Assembly (NCBI GenBank): GCA_948744995.1
Contig: CAPZCD010000032.1
Location: 1-12,964, forward strand
Direction: 5' to 3'
From: an uncultured Rickettsiales bacterium
GTDB lineage: Bacteria > Pseudomonadota > Alphaproteobacteria > Rickettsiales > UBA1997
Length of the DNA stretch: 12,964 bases
Made by a program: the position numbers and the translations under genes. Under the pieces are notes generated by a model that was given only the letters and a program-made list of their open reading frames with translations, searched no databases and was not told the DNA's origin. Positions 1-5,763 of this stretch are shown here, piece by piece (positions within the stretch are counted from its first letter, which is position 1; each line of letters starts with the position of its first letter).

Positions 1-2
1 TT

Positions 3-662
3 GATAGAAAGTTAAGAGGTTTATTTATTGAAGCTTTAGAAAGAATAGAGATAGCAGTTAAAAATTGTTTATTTGATACAGTAGCTCTTGATACAAATAA
101 TGTTTATTTTATCTACGACAAGAGTTTGTTTAATCCATTACATTATGATTCCACTTTAAGAAAAATAGGACAAGTTATATTACATCGAACGGATAAAAAT
201 ATACTTAATGGAGATATGAAATGTTGGGATATTTCAGAAAATATAACTTTCGGTAATTTATGTTTTATTTATAATTGTTTAATCTCAAAATATAGAGAAA
301 TGATAGCTAATATGTTTGGGTTAAATAATAAAGTTATGTCCTCTTGGTTATTATCAATAGCACTCACTAGAAATATATGTGCCCATTTCTCAATATTATG
401 GAGTAGAATATTTAGTATTCAGCCTATTAACCTTAAAAACAGTAAAACTAAAGAAACCATAATAGACTTTAAGAATAGTAACAATAAGTTATTCGCTCAA
501 TTCTACATATTATCCTACTTTATGAAACAAATATCACCAAATACCACTTGGATAGCTAGAGTACTGGATCTTATTGAAGAATATCAAACCAGAACAAATT
601 TCATAACAAAAGAGATAATGGGATTTCCGGAAGATTATGATGAAATGATGAATAAAATATAA
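3..662 (+). CDS. Abi_2-family (AbiD/AbiF-like) HEPN protein, 5'-truncated by the window edge
   Basis: The reading frame is already open at base 3 and ends at TAA 660-662, giving 219 residues. The first TTG that could start it is at 126, but upstream codons in the same frame read DRKLRGLFIEALERIEIAVKN, which closely matches the conserved N-terminal block of Abi_2 proteins. The gene therefore starts before the window. The second hallmark, TRNICAHFSILWSR (366-407), contains R-N-x-x-x-H (Arg at 369, His at 384), the HEPN RNase-type active-site pattern. Abi_2 proteins are known from phage abortive infection and are thought to act as RNases; some AbiF relatives are reported to be linked with a small RNA and to be related to Cas13. 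Defence function here is inferred from family alone. The missing piece is probably about 80-120 residues. It could also be a decayed gene, since its true start cannot be seen. Confidence 0.8.
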   Translation, partial: DRKLRGLFIEALERIEIAVKNCLFDTVALDTNNVYFIYDKSLFNPLHYDSTLRKIGQVILHRTDKNILNGDMKCWDISENITFGNLCFIYNCLISKYREMIANMFGLNNKVMSSWLLSIALTRNICAHFSILWSRIFSIQPINLKNSKTKETIIDFKNSNNKLFAQFYILSYFMKQISPNTTWIARVLDLIEEYQTRTNFITKEIMGFPEDYDEMMNKI

Positions 663-795
663 TAAATCAAATTATAAAATAATTATATTATGTACTCAAT
701 TAATTAGCATTGAAAAGTTATTTCTATTCACATTTTAATATATCTATGTATCCAAATGATATTGGAGCTAATAAAAATATAGTTTATAATTAAAA

Positions 796-835
796 GCAGA
801 GGAAAATAATAGATGGTTCAAATTTTCCCTCCAGC
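796..835 (+). other. G+C-rich interrupted hairpin between the Abi-like gene and trxB
   Basis: GGAAAAT (801-807) pairs perfectly with ATTTTCC (822-828) around a 14-nt loop. The stem extends outward as GA (799-800) with TC (830-831) and GC (796-797) with GC (834-835), interrupted by a single-base bulge and a short mismatch. The 827-840 strand (CCCTCCAGCGAGCC) is far more G+C-rich than the surrounding DNA. There is no U-run after it, so it is not a typical intrinsic terminator. It may be a small structured RNA or a 3' UTR element of the upstream gene. The string GGTTCAAAT inside the loop recalls a tRNA T-loop, but no T-stem can be formed. Confidence 0.35.
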
Positions 836-840
836 GAGCC

Positions 841-869
841 TTGATTTAAGAGAAAAATTATAATATAAT
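841..869 (+). promoter_or_regulatory. sigma-70-type promoter of trxB-rppH
   Basis: TTGATT at 841-846 and a perfect TATAAT at 864-869 are separated by 17 bp. A second TATAAT overlaps at 859-864. The expected transcript start near 876 would leave a leader of about 29 nt before the trxB ATG at 905. Confidence 0.6.
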
Positions 870-904
870 ATTTCTATTAGTTTTAACATATGATTTTATA
901 GTAG

Positions 905-1843
905 ATGAATAAACATTATGACGTACTAATAATCGGATCCGGTCCCTCTGGTTGTACTGCCGGTATATATACCGTAAGGAGCGGCCTAAGAACTGCTATA
1001 TTTACTGGTTCCAATGTTGGTGGACAATTAACAATAACAACTGACGTTGAAAATTTTCCTGGTTTTCCAAAGTCAATAGGTGGACTTGAATTAACAGACA
1101 AAATACTAAAGCAAGCAGAAAATGTTGGCGCTGAGGTAATTTATTCAACAGTAGACAGCGTAAACTTTGATGATAAACCTTTTAGATGCATTAGTGATAC
1201 CGAAACCTATACAGCCGACTATATTATTATAGCAACTGGAGCTAGAGCAAAATGGCTTGGTTTAGAAAGTGAAAAGAAATTTAGCGGCTATGGAGTATCA
1301 GGTTGCGCTACCTGTGATGGAAATTTCTTTAGAAATCAAGTGGTAGCTGTTGTAGGTGGAGGTGATACGGCTGGTATGGAGGCTCTACATATGGCCAACA
1401 TAGCATCTAAAGTATATTTGATTTATAGAAAATCCAACTTCATAAGGATGCAAAATACTATAGCGAAACAAGTTTTGAATAACAGCAAAATTGAAGTTAT
1501 ATTTGACAGCGAAATAGAAGAAATTCTTGGGAATGAAAAACCAATTTCTGTTGAATCCATAAGGATTTTTAATAATAAAACAGACGTAAAGAGTGAAATT
1601 AATGTCAAAGCTGTTTTTGTCGCAATAGGTAGGAAACCGGAAAGTGATATTTTTAAAAATACAAAGTTGAATATTGATGAATCTGGTTATATAGTGACGG
1701 AGCCCGACAGTTCAAGGACAAATATAAAAAATGTGTATGCGGTTGGTGACGTTACAAATAAAAAGTTTAAACAAGCGGTTATAGCAGCTGGTTTTGGAGC
1801 TATTGCTGCATTGGAAATAGAGGAGGATAGGAATGATACTTAG
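905..1843 (+). CDS. trxB: thioredoxin reductase (NADPH), TrxB
   Basis: TrxB is a cytoplasmic flavoenzyme that passes electrons from NADPH through FAD and a Cys pair to thioredoxin. The 312-residue length is usual. Visible motifs are the FAD-binding GSGPSG (11-16), the redox-active CATC (134-137), the NADPH-binding GGGDTA (151-156) and the C-terminal FAD motif AVGDV (279-283). The usual HRR that binds the NADPH 2'-phosphate is YRK here (174-176). Two basic residues remain, so NADPH use is still likely. The ATG at 905 is the only start that keeps the N-terminal beta strand and the dinucleotide fold intact; no strong Shine-Dalgarno is visible in front of it. Its last 11 nt overlap rppH. Identification is secure. 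Confidence 0.97.
   Translation: MNKHYDVLIIGSGPSGCTAGIYTVRSGLRTAIFTGSNVGGQLTITTDVENFPGFPKSIGGLELTDKILKQAENVGAEVIYSTVDSVNFDDKPFRCISDTETYTADYIIIATGARAKWLGLESEKKFSGYGVSGCATCDGNFFRNQVVAVVGGGDTAGMEALHMANIASKVYLIYRKSNFIRMQNTIAKQVLNNSKIEVIFDSEIEEILGNEKPISVESIRIFNNKTDVKSEINVKAVFVAIGRKPESDIFKNTKLNIDESGYIVTEPDSSRTNIKNVYAVGDVTNKKFKQAVIAAGFGAIAALEIEEDRNDT
1821..1826 (+). promoter_or_regulatory. strong Shine-Dalgarno of rppH inside trxB
   Basis: AGGAGG lies 6 nt before the rppH ATG at 1833, within the last codons of trxB. It is one of the clearest ribosome-binding sites in the window. Together with the 11-nt gene overlap it fixes the rppH start and suggests translational coupling. Confidence 0.7.
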
Positions 1844-2270
1844 AAAAGGTATAGGGGCTATAGTGCTTGATAAAGATGGTAATATTATAGCTTTTCAGAG
1901 AAGTGATTATAGGGATAATTGGCAAGGACCTGAAGGTGGTATGGAAGAAAATGAGACTCCATTGGAAGCACTTAAGAGAGAGTTGAACGAGGAGATAGGT
2001 CTTAATGATAGCAATTATCTTATTTTGAAGGAAAGTAAACAATTTTTTAGATATTCTTTTGACAAACAATTTAAGGGTTTCGATGGGCAAGAAAAAAAGT
2101 TTTTTCTTGTAAAGTTGCTGACGGAAGCAGATTTTAAATTTGATACTAAGGAAGATGAAATAGAATTTTCTGATTTTAAGATTGTTAGTCCGCAAGAGTT
2201 ACTACAACTGGTTCCAAAATTTAAAGATAAAATGTATGGTGATGTACTGAGGGAATTTGGCTTGAAATAA
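1833..2270 (+). CDS. rppH: RNA pyrophosphohydrolase RppH (NudH/InvA-type Nudix hydrolase)
   Basis: RppH removes pyrophosphate from the 5' end of triphosphorylated mRNA and so licenses decay; relatives in intracellular bacteria (InvA/NudH) also hydrolyse diadenosine polyphosphates. The 145-residue protein has a full Nudix box at 35-57: G35, E41, then RELNEEIGL at 49-57 with the metal-binding glutamates E50, E53 and E54. RppH-specific context is present: WQGPEGG (30-36) where the family has WQxPQGG, GQEKKFFL (85-92) in place of the GQxxxWFL block, and a closing FKxxMYxxVLREF segment (130-142). This makes RppH more likely than a generic Nudix enzyme. Which substrate dominates in this organism is not shown by the sequence. 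The start is set by the AGGAGG site inside trxB. Confidence 0.93.
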   Translation: MILRKGIGAIVLDKDGNIIAFQRSDYRDNWQGPEGGMEENETPLEALKRELNEEIGLNDSNYLILKESKQFFRYSFDKQFKGFDGQEKKFFLVKLLTEADFKFDTKEDEIEFSDFKIVSPQELLQLVPKFKDKMYGDVLREFGLK

Positions 2271-2528
2271 ATACTTCAGTATAAGCTTGTTTGTATATTT
2301 CTATAGTAATTTATTGTTAATTAATAGTATATTTATTATCAAATAATTTTTTGAATAAGTTTTTTGTTATTTTCAATATATTTTTATGGTAAAAAAGATT
2401 GAAGTTATTAATAAGGTAAAATTTATAAAAACAAATAGACTTTGAATAAAAGCCATAATGAAAACATAAAGGGGGTATTTTAAAAATAAAAAAATAATAT
2501 TGGATGACTTTCGGTAAGATTATTTTTG
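2271..2528. other. A/T-rich intergenic spacer, no gene seen
   Basis: This is the larger part of a 318-bp gap between rppH and the exported-protein gene. Only very short ORFs occur, for example 19 codons from ATG 2386 and 11 codons from ATG 2504, with no supporting context. There are T-runs around 2347-2366 but no convincing hairpin in front of them. The sequence GGGGG at 2471-2475 is conspicuous, but no start codon sits behind it at a useful distance. Confidence 0.5.
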
Positions 2529-2556
2529 TTGAATATTAAAAATAATATGCTATAAT
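2529..2556 (+). promoter_or_regulatory. extended -10 promoter of the exported-protein gene
   Basis: TTGAAT (2529-2534) is followed after 16 bp by a perfect TATAAT (2551-2556), with TG at 2548-2549 giving an extended -10 (TGCTATAAT). Transcription should start near 2563, about 25 nt before ATG 2589, and AAGG at 2579-2582 could serve as the ribosome-binding site. It is the best promoter in the window by eye and indicates strong separate expression. Confidence 0.65.
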
Positions 2557-2588
2557 ATATATTATTAATAATAATTTAAGGTAAATTC

Positions 2589-4247
2589 ATGTTTAAAGAT
2601 CTTGTTAAAAAAAATTCTAATATTTTATTATTAGCTATGTTCACTATGGTTACACATAATAAAAGTTGTGTTTATGCAACATCTAATAATAGACATACTA
2701 ATTTATTGGGCGCAGAATCCCAAATACAAGGTACCGATGGTAGAGCCATTAATATAATGGGTAGTGCTATTATTTCCTTGTTAGATAATGAATTTTATGA
2801 TGATTACTATCCTATTTTTTCAGTATTTCATAATGACACCAGAAATACGACAAATTTTGCATTGACAGATAATTATGCAATTATTTTTGAAAACAACGAT
2901 TCAAATAGAGAAGTTATATTTGAACTCAGAAACAGTATTGTAAATCATAATTATAACAATAATATTACCTCTTCAATAACATTTATACGTAATCCATCTA
3001 TATTATATTTAGGAACTAATAGAATTGAAGTTAATAGAATTTCTATAGCGCCAAGCAGAACAACATTTGTTGTTGCGGTAAATAACGAAGGAAGTTTAAT
3101 AGGTGGGATAAATGGTATAGGTCGTGATCCTAGATTATTTATAGTACGTGGTAATGAATTAATTATAAGAATTGATGAAAACAGTTATCCTAATATTAGG
3201 AGAGATAGACGTTATACAGTTATGTCTAATATTAATGTGTCAGATGAAGTTATGAATAATAATAGTATTATGTTTGATAATGGTGGTAATTTTGGATTTG
3301 CAGGCCATTTTGCTGGTAATAGTTTTGTTATTTCATATAGTGAAGCTGAAGAAAGAGAGGAAAGAGCAAGGAGAGAAGCTGAAGAAAGAGAGGAAAGATA
3401 TGAAATAGCAAGGAGAGGAGCTAGGAGAGAAGCTGCAGAAAGAGAGGAAAGAGCAAGGAGAGAAGCTGAAGAAAGAGAGGAAAGAGCAAGGAGAGAAGCT
3501 GAAGAAAGAGAGGAAAGAGCAATGTTAGAAGCTGAAGAAAGAATAAGAAGGAATGATGTAGAAAGATTAATGGCAGAAAGATTAGGGGAGCAAGTTGAAA
3601 GAAGAATAATGAGGATGGGAGAGGAGGAATATCATACAACAGAACGACAACCAAATTTTTTGGGACACTTAGATCAAGAAACAAGAGATTTCTGGATGTT
3701 TAGTATAAGGGTTTTTAATAATATACGTAATAATCTTGATGAATATACTTGCACAATAATTGGAGCTATGTCGGAACTTATAAGAGAAGAAAATAATGAA
3801 GCTGCAGAAAGAGAAAGGAGAGAAGCTGCAGAAAGAGAAGAAAGAGAAGAAAGAGTAAGGAGAGAAATGAGGAGAGAAATAATGATGTCAAGAGATATAA
3901 TTTCTCCTAATGAGTATGAAATGGCAAGGGGAGTATTCGGTAATAATACAGATTTTACAAACAGAATAGGTCCAGTACTTTTAGTTCCTAGCCAACAATT
4001 ATACTACTATGATCTGAATGAAGAAATAGAAAACTTTTCAGAATATGGTGGAAGATATTCTCAGTATTTTGTGAATGAGAATATAGATTCACCTACTTCA
4101 AATTTATACGTTTCTTCTAGTGATGATTATACAACAGAAGAAGAAGAGGAGGATGGAATAGAAACTCAAACAACATCTATTTATGATTCAAATAATGATT
4201 CTGCATATCATAATTATTTTATGGATATATCTGGAAATTCTTATTAA
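2589..4247 (+). CDS. exported Glu/Arg-repeat protein, candidate host-interaction protein (unknown family)
   Basis: I do not recognise this 552-residue protein. It begins with a Sec-type signal: basic n-region, hydrophobic ILLLAMFTMV (12-21) and a likely cleavage after VYA (28-30). Residues about 40-250 look beta-rich and Asn-rich with many short strands. Residues 252-323 are built from an 11-residue Glu/Arg unit of the type EAEEREERARR, five to six copies, predicted to form a long charged helix (single alpha-helix or hendecad coiled coil). A helical, less repetitive part follows (about 324-400), then a second short Glu/Arg block at 404-432. The last 89 residues hold 12 tyrosines among acidic and Ser/Thr residues plus a poly-Glu run. 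The gene stands alone with its own strong promoter. Repeats, export signal and lack of a known family fit a secreted or surface effector; this is inference. A structural surface protein is the main alternative. Confidence 0.85.
   Translation: MFKDLVKKNSNILLLAMFTMVTHNKSCVYATSNNRHTNLLGAESQIQGTDGRAINIMGSAIISLLDNEFYDDYYPIFSVFHNDTRNTTNFALTDNYAIIFENNDSNREVIFELRNSIVNHNYNNNITSSITFIRNPSILYLGTNRIEVNRISIAPSRTTFVVAVNNEGSLIGGINGIGRDPRLFIVRGNELIIRIDENSYPNIRRDRRYTVMSNINVSDEVMNNNSIMFDNGGNFGFAGHFAGNSFVISYSEAEEREERARREAEEREERYEIARRGARREAAEREERARREAEEREERARREAEEREERAMLEAEERIRRNDVERLMAERLGEQVERRIMRMGEEEYHTTERQPNFLGHLDQETRDFWMFSIRVFNNIRNNLDEYTCTIIGAMSELIREENNEAAERERREAAEREEREERVRREMRREIMMSRDIISPNEYEMARGVFGNNTDFTNRIGPVLLVPSQQLYYYDLNEEIENFSEYGGRYSQYFVNENIDSPTSNLYVSSSDDYTTEEEEEDGIETQTTSIYDSNNDSAYHNYFMDISGNSY
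3342..3557 (+). repeat. 33-bp in-frame polypurine tandem repeat
   Basis: Units start at 3342, 3375, 3429, 3462, 3495 and 3528. Those at 3342, 3429 and 3462 are nearly identical over 33 bp (consensus begins GAAGCTGAAGAAAGAGAGGA). The unit at 3375 is intact for 24 bp and then carries an insertion-like divergent stretch to 3428; the one at 3528 is degenerate. The array keeps frame in the exported-protein gene. The plus strand is almost all purine, broken only by GCT/GCA alanine codons and a few point changes. Confidence 0.9.
3798..3884 (+). repeat. second, shorter Glu/Arg-coding purine repeat
   Basis: Two copies of GAAGCTGCAGAAAGAGAA begin at 3798 and 3822 (24-bp spacing) and run into further AGAAGAAAGAG-type repeats coding for a Glu/Arg-rich helix at residues 404-432. 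The unit resembles the first array but has a different period, suggesting independent slippage or an old duplication. Confidence 0.7.
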
Positions 4248-4301
4248 AGTATATTTAGGTTTTAAAATAAGAAAAAGTTAAAGACTAGATTAAAATTAAT
4301 T

Positions 4302-4329
4302 GTATAGAGAAGATTTATTCTATACTTTT
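4302..4329 (+). terminator. possible weak intrinsic terminator of the exported-protein gene
   Basis: GTATAGA (4302-4308) pairs with TCTATAC (4319-4325) around a 10-nt loop and is followed by TTTT (4326-4329). It lies 55 nt after the stop codon. The stem is A/T-rich, so termination may be inefficient; the larger palindrome just downstream may contribute. Confidence 0.4.
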
Positions 4330-4346
4330 ATACAAAGAGAAAAAAT

Positions 4347-4393
4347 AAGTGATCTAAACACAAATTTTGTGTTTAGATTGAATTAAATCACTT
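4347..4393. repeat. nested inverted repeat with a perfect 13-bp palindrome
   Basis: ATCTAAACACAAA (4352-4364) and TTTGTGTTTAGAT (4366-4378) are exact reverse complements around a single base. An outer pair, AAGTGAT (4347-4353) and ATCACTT (4387-4393), encloses it, and a further TATACAA (4329-4335) can pair with TTGTATA (4392-4398). No T-run follows directly on either strand. It may serve as an mRNA 3'-end barrier between the convergent exported-protein gene and tRNA-Ile, a protein-binding site, or a small palindromic repeat element. Confidence 0.65.
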
Positions 4394-4572
4394 GTATACT
4401 TATACCAAGATTATTTATCAAAAAATTAAATAATTGTGTATTGTCTATAAATATTAACTTCTGAATCTTTCTGTATACAAAAAATATGTATGACTATCTG
4501 CGCAAGATTGCAAATATAAAACAAATCTTGTGTGTGAATAAAACTATTCAAACAGTGCAAACCAGTGTAGGT
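4394..4572. other. intergenic DNA downstream of tRNA-Ile, hairpin but no gene
   Basis: CAAGATT (4503-4509) pairs with AATCTTG (4524-4530), extendable by G-T pairs, and lies about 43 nt beyond the 3' end of the minus-strand tRNA. It may mark the end of the tRNA transcript, although the nearest T-run on that strand is more than 20 nt further on. No ORF of note is present on either strand. Confidence 0.35.
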
Positions 4573-4649
4573 TGGTGGGTCTGGGTGGACTTGAACCACC
4601 GACCTTTGCTTTATCAGAGCAACGCTCTAACCACCTGAGCTACAAACCC
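4573..4649 (-). tRNA. tRNA-Ile (anticodon GAU)
   Basis: Read on the minus strand, the gene runs from 4649 to 4573 and folds as a full cloverleaf of 77 nt with an encoded CCA. The acceptor stem is GGGTTTG/CAGACCC with one G-T pair, followed by discriminator A and CCA (4573-4575 on the plus strand). The D-arm contains AGCTCAGGTGGTTAGAGC, the anticodon stem is TTGCT/AGCAA with loop CTGATAA (anticodon GAT), and the T-arm is GGTGG-TTCAAGT-CCACC. GAU decodes AUC/AUU isoleucine. It stands alone, with no tRNA-Ala or rRNA beside it. Confidence 0.97.
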
Positions 4650-4661
4650 TTAACAGGATTA

Positions 4662-4690
4662 ATGATAATGCTTAATATTTAAAAAAGCAA
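4662..4690 (-). promoter_or_regulatory. probable promoter of tRNA-Ile
   Basis: On the minus strand TTGCTT (4685-4690) and TATCAT (4662-4667) are 17 bp apart. The predicted start lies only a few bases before the mature 5' end at 4649, which suits a tRNA transcript. Confidence 0.45.
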
Positions 4691-4883
4691 TGTGGAGATG
4701 AGTTTAAATATATGGTTTGTTTTTGAAATTATCATTAGATTATAAATAATGCGTGGATAATTATTCTAACTGTTCTGTTATTTTGTATTAATCAGGAAAT
4801 AAAATAGCGAACAACTTCGATATAGGTATACCAAGATACTATTGGAATAAAAATTACACAAAAACCGCCCTAATATTCTCCAA
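4691..4883. other. intergenic DNA between tRNA-Ile and dsbA, nothing recognisable
   Basis: Only ORFs of about 15 codons are found on the plus strand. A minus-strand open stretch near 4785-4866 reads like protein but has no usable start codon after its upstream stop. No convincing RNA fold or repeat is seen. Confidence 0.4.
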
Positions 4884-4912
4884 TTGAAATTAATAATTAT
4901 TCATATTACTAT
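4884..4912 (+). promoter_or_regulatory. probable promoter of dsbA
   Basis: TTGAAA (4884-4889) and TACTAT (4907-4912) are 17 bp apart; an alternative -10, TATAAC, lies at 4910-4915. Either gives a leader of about 20 nt to ATG 4942. Confidence 0.45.
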
Positions 4913-4941
4913 AACCTGGTGTTATTAATTACTTTTAAAAA

Positions 4942-5709
4942 ATGAAAAACGAAAATAATTCTTGTTCTATAAAAAATATGTCTCCTGAGCTGAAAACAGC
5001 ATATTTCCTAATAATTTTACTATTTGCTACATGTATATTCATCTGGGTCAAGGTAGGAAAAGCTAATAATAGTGATAAAATAGCCAAATGGGTTGACGAA
5101 AATCCAAAGGCCATAATTGATTCAGTACAAAGATTTGCTGAACAACAACAGGCTGAATCACAGCGAAGACACCAAGAAGATCTAGACAAAAATGTTAAAG
5201 CTAATCATGATAGAATATTAGATGAAGAAAATACAGGAATTCATAACCCGAAAGGTAAAAAAACTATAGTTGAATTTTATGACTATAATTGCAGTTATTG
5301 TAAGGCAGCTTCTGCCGCTATTGCGAAAGTTGTTGATGAGAATAAAGATGTTAAAGTTGTCTTTAGAGAATTGCCTATATTTGGTGGTGTATCTGAGTTG
5401 GCAGCAAAATATTCTGTTGCTATAGCTATTTCCGAGCCAAATAAATTTTTCGCCTTTCATGAGGCTCTAATGGCAGGTGATGCTCATAATGAAGAAGGTA
5501 TAAAAGAAGCTCTAAAAAAGGCTAAAATAAATCTTGATAAAATTTTAAGAACCATGAAGTCAAAATCTAAGGAAATAGATAAAAGGATTGAAGATAATAA
5601 GAGATTAGCTAATGAAATAGGCATTCAAGGAACGCCAGCACTTATGATTGGTGACGAATTTATACCTGGCTATGTTGATGCTGAAACTATGAAGAGTAAA
5701 TTAAGATAG
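4942..5709 (+). CDS. membrane-anchored DsbA/ScsC-like thiol-disulfide oxidoreductase
   Basis: The 255-residue protein has a short cytoplasmic N-terminus, one transmembrane anchor (about 20-36), a helical linker (45-92) and a thioredoxin-fold domain with an inserted helical region. The active site is CSYC (117-120) in the context VEFYDYNCSYC, and the cis-proline motif is GTPA (230-233). This pattern is typical of the DsbA/Com1/ScsC group (COG1651). The linker begins DENPKAIIDSVQ (52-63), which resembles the N-terminal module of ScsC-type proteins that drives oligomerisation in some members. Its expected work is forming or isomerising disulfides in exported proteins in the periplasm. No DsbB is in the window. 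It precedes the OmpA lipoprotein gene by 54 nt and may be cotranscribed. Whether it acts as oxidase or isomerase cannot be told from sequence. Confidence 0.93.
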   Translation: MKNENNSCSIKNMSPELKTAYFLIILLFATCIFIWVKVGKANNSDKIAKWVDENPKAIIDSVQRFAEQQQAESQRRHQEDLDKNVKANHDRILDEENTGIHNPKGKKTIVEFYDYNCSYCKAASAAIAKVVDENKDVKVVFRELPIFGGVSELAAKYSVAIAISEPNKFFAFHEALMAGDAHNEEGIKEALKKAKINLDKILRTMKSKSKEIDKRIEDNKRLANEIGIQGTPALMIGDEFIPGYVDAETMKSKLR

Positions 5710-5763
5710 TATTCAAGCTAGTATGTTTGGATTGAATTGTAATTATTTAGGTTGAGACAATTT

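Noticed and set aside
812..840. tRNA or tmRNA 3' end suggested by GGTTCAAAT and CCTCCA
   Set aside because: No T-stem pairing can be formed and no matching acceptor 5' strand or anticodon arm is found upstream.
1800..2195. Minus-strand 131-codon open frame opposite trxB/rppH
   Set aside because: It lies antisense to the intact Nudix motif and the end of trxB, with no sensible domain or start site.
3421..3684. Minus-strand Leu/Phe-rich open frame opposite the Glu/Arg repeats
   Set aside because: It is the antisense of a purine repeat, which automatically gives a stop-free Leu/Phe/Ser frame. The plus-strand gene has a signal peptide, promoter and consistent domains.
4248..4572. CRISPR-like array suggested by several palindromes
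   Set aside because: The inverted repeats differ from one another and there is no regular repeat-spacer spacing or cas gene.
4401..4837. TATACCAAGAT occurring at 4401-4411 and 4827-4837
   Set aside because: An 11-base match within 700 bases of A/T-rich DNA is not rare enough to claim a direct repeat or attachment site.
4785..4866. Minus-strand protein-like stretch beginning GGFCVIFIPIVSW
   Set aside because: A TAG stands directly before it and no ATG, GTG or TTG start follows in a useful place.
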